A program made the translations under genes and the position numbers. Below, piece after piece: positions 56,699-64,000 of a stretch of 64,000 nt of DNA. The notes below the pieces were generated by a model that was not told where the DNA came from, did no database searches, and saw only the letters and a list, made by a program, of their open reading frames with translations. The first letter of the stretch is position 1, and each line of letters starts with the position of its first letter. Source of the stretch: Drosophila miranda (lineage: Eukaryota > Arthropoda > Insecta > Diptera > Drosophilidae); NCBI RefSeq assembly GCF_003369915.1, contig NC_046674.1, positions 6,758,001 through 6,822,000 of the forward strand, given 5' to 3'.

Positions 56699-59600
56699 CC
56701 ACGCTCGCAATCTGCCCCAAAAATTTCGGATTTGATCGTTTGCATTATGTATATTTTTTTTCGGGTTTTTCTTTGTTGTTGTATTTTTTGCTGATGGGCG
56801 TCTCTTGGGATGGATTCGATCGATTCGTTTCGATCTTCTTCTGCCTTGTAGCATGTCAAATAGATTTTTGTCTTACGGATGCCTGGCCGCCTCATCGGTG
56901 CCTCATAATAGACCCAGTTAATTGCTAATAGCCAACGGTGCAGATTTCTATGTCAGTCAGTCCCGAACGTCAAACTGTTGGATGGAGAGAGATGCTTATT
57001 AAAGATGTTTTTCTCAAAGGTGTTTTTTTTTTTTTTTTGGGAATATTTTCGAACGATGTTTCATGCAAATTGTGCATGACGCTTCGCTTCGGTTACAGTT
57101 TTTGATTTTTGTTTCCATTCGATGATAAACCATCATAAACCGTTGACCCATAAATTTTGTTTGGTTCCCAAGCAGCAGGCAGATCCCAACCGAACCGATC
57201 CGATCCCCCAATTATTGAACAGATTTCTAATGGTGAAATCCACTTTTGATTTAAATATTTTTTTTTTTTTTGGGAGCGGCGGCTACTTTAACCATCATTA
57301 GCATCCATCCATCCATCGGTCCATCCATCCATCGGGCCATCGGGCCCCCCTTTTTGCGACTTTGAACTGTATAATTAAATCGTTTGGCAGAAAAGTGCAA
57401 AAATCACCGAAAAATAAATGAGCGAAAATCTCTTCATTTATCAGAGGGAGAGAGGGAGATAGAGAGAGAGCATGTGTATTTCTCTTTCCTGCCTCGCCGT
57501 CGCTGTCGGGCAGTGCAATTATCATAAAATTTTATGGAACTGCTCCACTTTATCTGTGTCTGTCCATCGCACCACGACGAGACGCGGCGCGGCACGGCAC
57601 GGCACTCCCTGCGTTGAATCCTCCTCCCCCCCGCCCCCTCTGTTGACCACCAATCTCTGGGGGCATCTTTTGCTTTAAGCAGTGAAATTATTGCAGGCAA
57701 ACAATAAAAACGCATAAACCTCAAAATAATGCGACTTATAAACATTTTCGAAATGCTCTACATGGTGGAGTTTTCGGTGTGGGGATACATTGGTTATCGC
57801 AAGGACTTTGTTTGGGCATCAAAAAATGCAAGAAAGAGTAAATATCCCTCTAGCCCCCCGTCACCCGCCCTTCGCGGCGACGCAGCGAGCTTTGCTCTGC
57901 GTTTCTATCCATCATTCCAGTGCGCTCTCCCAGCAACCACTCGCCCGATCGCCAGCTCTCTCGCTGGCATGCACGAACATGCTCGCGCCGGCAAATGCTT
58001 ATCGGCAAAAAAAAACGAAAAGCAGCACAAGGGCGTCACCAGAGTTGGAGGGGGCGGGGGGAGGGAGGAAGGGATTCCTTGCTTTATTGAATGCTTATCT
58101 CATTTTTGCAGGAAACTTTTTTTTTTTTGCGACTCTCGGAATAGCACTGGCCATGGACATCCCCCCTCCCCCTCCCTCTTCCTGGTATGAGTTTTTCTCT
58201 GTTCTGTGAGTGTATTCCCCTCGTCGGCTATGGCTGGCTCAAGCGAGTGGCTTTTCTTATACCCCAGACCGTAAATCACGACGGGGCACAAATATTTAGT
58301 GTTAATATCATAAATTGTCACAAGTTGGCCCCAATTTGCCTTTCGTATTATAAATTTGCATTCCCATTCCCCTCCGTGAAGCCGAAGATCGAAGAAGATG
58401 GTCGAATGCTGGGGCGGGGGTCGTGCGGGGGGGGGGGGGGATACGATAATATTAACCGCTTGTGGGCGATGCACATACGAGATTGTTCTGTTGCACAAAT
58501 TGAGCTCTAATGGGAATGAGAACTCATTCCTACTCTTTCTCTCCCTCTTTCTCTCTCTCTTTTAACACTCTCAATATTTTTAAGGTTTTCCAGCATTTTC
58601 AATTAGACCTCTGAACCCGCCAGAGTGCAGACCCGAATGCAGCGTCAGCCAGTGGCCACGCACAGCTGGGCCCCCACAAACAACAACAACAACAACAACA
58701 AAACTACTCGGAATCCAAGACCAAGTCTTCCACAGATCCTCCTCCTTTTGAGTCTTCAGTTTATAGCATCGTCTCTCTCGCTCTCCCTCTCGCTCGCTCT
58801 CCCTCCCTCTCGCTCTATCTAACTGACAAGTTTTCGGTGTTTAAACTGCTTGTGTTTCGAATATTTTAATGAAGTCCATTGAGGTTTTTTTTTTTGTGCG
58901 AACGCGAATTGCATTTATAAGCTTCAGGCCCCCTGGTCCCCTCTGGCCCCCCCCCCTGCACCCTGGCCACCAGATCTTCTGGCTGTGGCTGTTGTTGTTG
59001 TTGTTGTTGTTTCTTTTTATGTTACTGTCAGTTTTTTGTATTTCGAGAGAGAGAGAGAGAGGGGGGGAGGCTGTAACCGAAACGCGTTTATTACAATCTA
59101 ATGAAGTCGAGAGCCTGGCACTTAACGGTACGACGACGACGACGAAGAAGACGCCGCCGCCTGTTGTTGAAGTTACGCAATTATCCATGCCACATGCCAC
59201 ATGCCACATGGCACATTTTTCACTGAAAAACGATGAAAATTCTCTGTGTTAATGTTTGGAGCACAATTTGATGCCATATGTAAACCATTTAATCCCCCCA
59301 AATCGATGGCTGCTTGGGAGTAACCCACATCCGTTGGCTGCCGTTGCTGCTCCTCCAAAAAGAATAACCCAAGACATAATAAATAACCGCTGTCATTCAT
59401 AATGTCAACAGTGCTGCCAACATTTTGTGCTGTTATCTGCTCTAGCGACCACCGACCACCGGACTCCACATTCTCCACACACACACACACACACACGCAC
59501 GCGGGGCCTGGGAACCCAAGCCCAGCCAGTGCCTGCCTGCCTGCTGCCCAGACAAAGTGGCTGTGGCTCTGGCTCTGCCTGTTGGAAAGGTGGGGGAAGG

Positions 59601-60571
59601 TGGGACCGCAAAAGCCAAGAGCCAAAAGCGACCTCCCTGCCCACATTGGCCATCCCATCCATTCTTTTGTGGCTCGTCGTCGTCTGCGTCTGCGTCTGCG
59701 TCTGCGTCTCTGTCTGTGTCTGCGCTTTGACATCTTACAGATCAATTCATGATAATCGCTGGGACCACCATGGACCCACAATGGTGGGTCGTCCGCTGGT
59801 GCCGTTGCCATTGCCGTCCACGTCCACGTCCACTGCCTGGCGGTTCGCATGGTGGAAACGTTTTTCTTTTTACCGGAATTTAACTGTTTTCGCTGGAAAA
59901 ATTGAGAATTTCCAAAGAGCGAAAGAGCGAAAGAGCGAACATGGGAGTCTAGCATGTAATCGATATTTTTCGAGTCACAACGACAGAAAAAACAGACACC
60001 AGAAAAAAAAAGAACTACCAAAAGAGGGGCACCGGGCATTGCGGAAAAAAGGGTCAACTCTTGTGTGTGTGTGTGTGAGATGTTCCTAGCTTTTGGCGAC
60101 ATGCCACCGCGCTTCGATATCTTTTCCATAGACTTTTATTATTGGATTGCTGCGACGGCGGCTACTGGTCTTTTTTGGTTACCAAATCCCCGACGATTAG
60201 CATCGGTCGCTCGGTCAAGCACACTCTTTCATATCGATTTAGCATAAAATTGCCACAGATGTGGTTAATGGTTGATGGAGAGGGGGCCAGGGATGGAGGG
60301 GAAGGTGGGAAATTAATTACAGACCACAACAGACCCACAGAAAACAGTTCGCGCTGCAAGTCGTTACACGGCTCTTCGCCAGCTAAAAATGTAAATCATT
60401 TTCGCCATGCCACACGCTTGCAACAACCTCCTGCGACTCCTGGGACGCTGCCTGTTTCGGTTTCTGTTTCTGGCTCTGGCTCTGGCTCTGCTTTTGGAAC
60501 TAACTCAAACGCTGATTCGAGGCATTGCGCCCTCTAACCCTAGGAACATAAATTCAACAGCAGCCTCAGAA

Positions 60572-60574
<3 letters not shown>

Positions 60575-60610
<36 letters not shown>
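60575..60610 (+). repeat. (CAGC)n tetranucleotide repeat
   Basis: Eight or so CAGC units. Confidence 0.9.
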
Positions 60611-60611
<1 letters not shown>

Positions 60612-61159
60612 TTCGGCTGTGAAGAGATGAGAAAAGACAGACAAGTGGCAGCAGTGGCAGTGGCAGTGGCAGTGGCAGTGTGGCAGCATTCCATTGCCAC
60701 GGCACTCGACAGACGGAGAAAAGCAAATAACAAAAGGTTTAGTTTAAGGTTTTTGGGCGGTTAAGAACTTGGTCTAGACCCCGGACCCAGACCCAGTCAC
60801 AGACCCAGTCACAGACCTGGACCCAGACCCAGTCACAGAACCGACTCCCATTCCTTTCCCCCCCCGTGCTCCACCGTCTTTTGGAGCCAGCCCTAGTCCT
60901 TAGTCCAGAAAAGACCACAACTTTGGCTCTGGTCTCTTTGGGCATCGAGTGTGAATTGATTTTCTGTTGTCATACTCTCTCCTTTTGGGCGGCAGGATGC
61001 GGCATTTTGGGTGCATTTGTGAGGGACTACGAAAGGAAACGCAGAAACGCATATTTCAATTACATTTTCGGGCTTTAAATATTAAAACAGTGAAATTAAA
61101 TGGAGCTTAAAAGCCTTTTTAATACTTAATTGGTATATAAAACATTTAAAAAATAAAAT

Positions 61160-61560
61160 GAAATATTTAATTTATAGGAAATATATTAATCTAAATAAGA
61201 AAATATAATAAAAAACCATAGTTAAAAAAATTAAAAAATAAATAAAATTAAATATAAAATTTGTAGGAAATATATTTAATCTAAATATGAAAATATAATA
61301 CAAAATAATAATTAAAAAATAAATAAAATGAAATATAAAATTTGTAGGAAATATATTTAATCTAAATATGAAAAAATAATAAAAAATTTAAAAAAAAATA
61401 TAATAAAAAATTGAATTTATAGGAAATGTAATTAATTTAAATATGAAAATATAATAAAAAATTATACTTAAAAAAATTAAAAAATAAATAAAATGAAATA
61501 TAAAATTTGTAGGAAATATATTTAATCTAAATATAATAAAAAATACAAAATTATATTTAC
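61160..61560. repeat. AT-rich tandem repeat, 76-90 bp unit, 5 copies
   Basis: AGGAAATATATTTAATCTAA-like blocks start at 61176, 61265, 61346, 61421 and 61511, each followed by ATGAAAATATAATAAAAAAT and preceded by AAATATAAAATTTGT. Unit length is variable. Confidence 0.85.
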
Positions 61561-64000
61561 TTTACTTAAAAATATTGAAATAAAATTTGTATTTTTTTTA
61601 AAATTATTTTTGTTTTTAATCAGTTTAACTTAAACTCTGATCTTATATTTTTGATATTCATTGGCTTCCATCTTATGCAATTTTTAAAATTAAACATAAA
61701 ATACAATTAAACGTTTTAGTTTCTTTTTTATTTTGTATATGTATTTCTTTCAATTTATAAATTTTGTTCACAATATTTCCTATTAATTTGTATATTTTAT
61801 TAATTTTATTTTTGTTAATTTTATTTTTTTAATCTTTTTTTTATTGTTAGAGCATTTACAGTTCTTATTCTCTTTTTTGAAAATAACTCAAATCCTCACG
61901 TAGTATTTTTTGTTTTTGTTGTTGTTTTTTTTTGCATACAAGTGCCACTGGGGAAGTGGCACACAAAAGCAGCGGCCCAGGCGACCTTAGCAAAATAAAG
62001 AGAGAGAGAAAAAGAAGCACACACACACACAAAGGAGAAAAGAAAATGAAATAAAATAAAATACAGCAAAGTGCACCTGAGGGACTGTGAAGCAACTGTT
62101 GGGCTGTTGGGCTGGGAGTCTGTCTCTGGACTCTGTCCGAGTCTCCCTGCAGCCTCCAACTCCATTTCCAGATCCTGCTGCTGCTGCTGCTGCTGCTGTT
62201 TCTCCTTTCCTGCGGTTGAATGTCTGGGAAGAAGTGCTCCACTCCACTCCACTCTGCACTCCACTCTGCACTCTGCACTCGACGCGACTCGAGGCACCGA
62301 TCGAATGGTGTGGCATGGGACGTGGTTCCCATTTGCATATGTTTCGGCAATTTTTGTGGTGTCCGGCGATGGGCAAAGAAAGAAAAGAAAAGAAAAAAAT
62401 GATTTGCCAATCGCTCCCGCTTGCTCTCTTCTGGACACTCCATCAATTCGTGATTTTTACGAGCGCAATGTCGTTCCATTCTCAGGCTGTGACTGTCGAT
62501 GGGGGATGCGGGGTCTAGGGGGGGTCTAGGGGGGGGGGGGGGTCTAGGGCTGTGCGCATGCGCAACGAAAGCATCATTTAACGCGCATTTAGCATTGAGA
62601 GACGAGGCTCCAACAGACGAGGAGGAGGCCAGCTTTTGTTTTATTTAAATACCCAGCACTCGGGGGGTACATTCAGGGGGTTTAAGACTCGGAACAGATC
62701 TGGGATACGAAGCTCTAGCTTTTTGTGGATATTAATGGAACTTGTATCCACTTTCTTCATCTGTTTTCCCAGTTTTAGACCCCGTTTAGACAGGGTGTCT
62801 CCTAGTCGAGGCCTGGCTTTTGTTGGGCTTTTGTTTTTAGGCTCTGCCGTCGGTCCTTTGGGCCACTCTGGCTACTGAAGAAGCCCTCTCGATGATGTGG
62901 ATGCAACGCTCCAGGCCATGGCCACGGCCACAGCCACGGCCACAGCCACGGCCAAGGCGACTGTCAGTCATTTGTCCCAGACGGAGCGACGTCATCCCAT
63001 CCCCTTTCCCCCTCCCCCCCCAGTTGGTAGCTGTTTTTGGGTCCTGGCCTGGTCTTTATGTAAATTAGTTCAAGTGAATGTTTCGTTTCGTTTCGTTTCA
63101 TGGCGGAGATTTTTGCGGTGGTTGGGTTAGGTTATGGTTAAGAAAACAATTAGCCAGCAGGCTTCTGTCTGTCACAAACCCCCCCACCCCACCCCCAGTA
63201 AGTGCCCCTTTCTAATGTGCTCTGCATACAGGGGAAGGGGGGGGGGGGATACCTGCACGTTTGTATCTGCTTAGCGCACTCTAATGATTTATTGCTTTCA
63301 TATAAAAGATACTTTTGCATGTTCCTCGACGACGAAAGACCCGCATAAATGCGCTGTTTTACAGCCACAACCAGAGATTTGCATTTGTATTTGCATTTGT
63401 TTTGCTTTGTGTTTTGTTTTTGGTTTTCTTTAAGCATAAAAGTCGATTAGGTGCTTTCTTTATTGCACTTCATCTTCTGGGCCATTTCGTTACTTAAACG
63501 CGGCTATAAAATCCAACACCCAACAAAAGCACACACATACACAAACACACACACAGACACACATATACATATGCACATGTATATCGTTTGTATATATCGT
63601 AATATATATAGCCGCCAAAGTAGCGCAGCGGAGTTGGATTTATGGTTGCATTAGCGGGGTTTAAGTCGATTTAATATACACACACACACACGCACACACA
63701 CACACATACATACATATATACAATATATATATATATGTATTTATGTATATATTTTAAAGCCTCTGCTTTTCCTTTGATATTTTTCCTCACTTTTATGACT
63801 AGACAAATTTTTGTGCCTATAAAGAAAATGGCAATTAGGCGAACATTTAATTACCACCCCCCTCCCCCCCCAGGGGCAGGAGGAGGAGTGACTGCTTTTG
63901 CCATGTATTTTCCATGGCAATGACCAAATGCCAATGCCAATGGCAATGCCAAAGAAATTGCCATCCCAATTTCAGCCAAAAACCTCGTGGCTTTCTGGCT
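61561..64000. other. non-coding region to window end
   Basis: AT-rich to 61860, then GC-richer. No gene supported. Contains CTG repeats (62177-62200), CTCCACT repeats (62237-62270), TCTAGGGG with G13 (62513-62546), GGCCAC repeats (62915-62955), CA tracts (63530-63560, 63677-63706) and TGCCAA repeats near the end. Confidence 0.5.
62915..62957 (+). repeat. GGCCAC/GGCCAA hexanucleotide repeat
   Basis: Seven tandem hexanucleotides alternating CCACGG and CCACAG. Confidence 0.85.

Larger units (their letters stand above)
55900..61080. other. non-coding region rich in simple repeats
   Basis: No gene supported. Carries the CCCCGCCGCYTG minisatellite, ATCC runs (57301-57340), poly-G (58427-58440), AC (59476-59500), TCTGCG (59690-59710), GAGCGAAA (59914-59938), CAGC (60575-60610), GGCAGT (60645-60682) and GACCCAGTCACA (60774-60840) repeats. 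ORFs of up to 318 residues overlap these and look spurious. Confidence 0.5.

Noticed and set aside
57729..58190. 153-residue plus ORF
   Set aside because: Only the first 25 residues look ordinary; the rest is GC/Gly repeat translation.
59173..60129. 318-residue minus-strand ORF
   Set aside because: Composition follows TCTGCG and CA repeats (long Arg and Val/Cys runs), no domain, no conserved motif; spurious.

Overview
The window is Drosophila nuclear DNA. Short introns of about 60-75 nt with GT-AG junctions, DRE and Motif 1 core-promoter elements, abundant CA/GA/CAG microsatellites and a set of recognisably fly genes (BNIP3, mTerf3, phosphatidylserine synthase, Nubp2, crimpy, a DUF1091 protein) all point there. 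The density of simple repeats and a dispersed repeat with a fixed AGAAGGAAGCGTTTCCGA core suggest an obscura-group-like species; that placement is inference. No prokaryotic, viral or CRISPR content was seen.

Left part, 0-25 kb, gene dense. A five-exon gene on + (813-10986) encodes a C2CD3-type centriole/cilium protein; its first intron (5.9 kb) holds two intact, same-strand, intronless MFS transporters of the MFSD14/Hiat1 type (2445-3767 and 3935-5248). BNIP3 (mitophagy receptor, minus, 12965-15855) converges on it. mTerf3 (mitochondrial transcription regulator, minus, 16967-18088) is divergent from an SFT2-family Golgi transport protein (plus, 18351-19210), with a compact DRE-containing promoter between them. 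Pss (ER phosphatidylserine synthase, minus, 19585-22137) converges on the SFT2 gene, and Nubp2 (cytosolic Fe-S scaffold ATPase, plus, 23247-24172) is divergent from Pss. I reconstructed every splice junction by frame continuity.

Middle part, 24-37 kb. A decayed mariner-type transposon (about 24406-25206) follows Nubp2. Then comes crimpy (cmpy, minus), a CRIM1-like membrane protein: its large last exon is at 25958-27375, and a separate signal-peptide exon lies 9.3 kb away at 36722-36788. A DUF1091 secreted-protein gene (plus, 32640-33741) is nested antisense in that intron.

Right part, 37-64 kb. No protein gene can be supported. It contains a small TIR element, dispersed repeat copies, AT-rich tandem arrays (an exact 44-bp x6 array, 90-bp and roughly 84-bp arrays), a field of GTTATAC repeats, many GC-rich minisatellites, and islands that look like cis-regulatory DNA (a 20-bp C/EBP palindrome, a homeodomain-site palindrome, Hox-like sites). 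A possible untranslated 5' exon lies around 50.8-51.5 kb. It looks like the regulatory or intronic flank of a gene outside the window.

No wholly new system was recognised. The most notable items are the nested gene architectures, a GC-AG intron in Nubp2, a possible alternative terminal exon in the SFT2 gene, and unexplained repeat fields and palindromes in the non-coding half.
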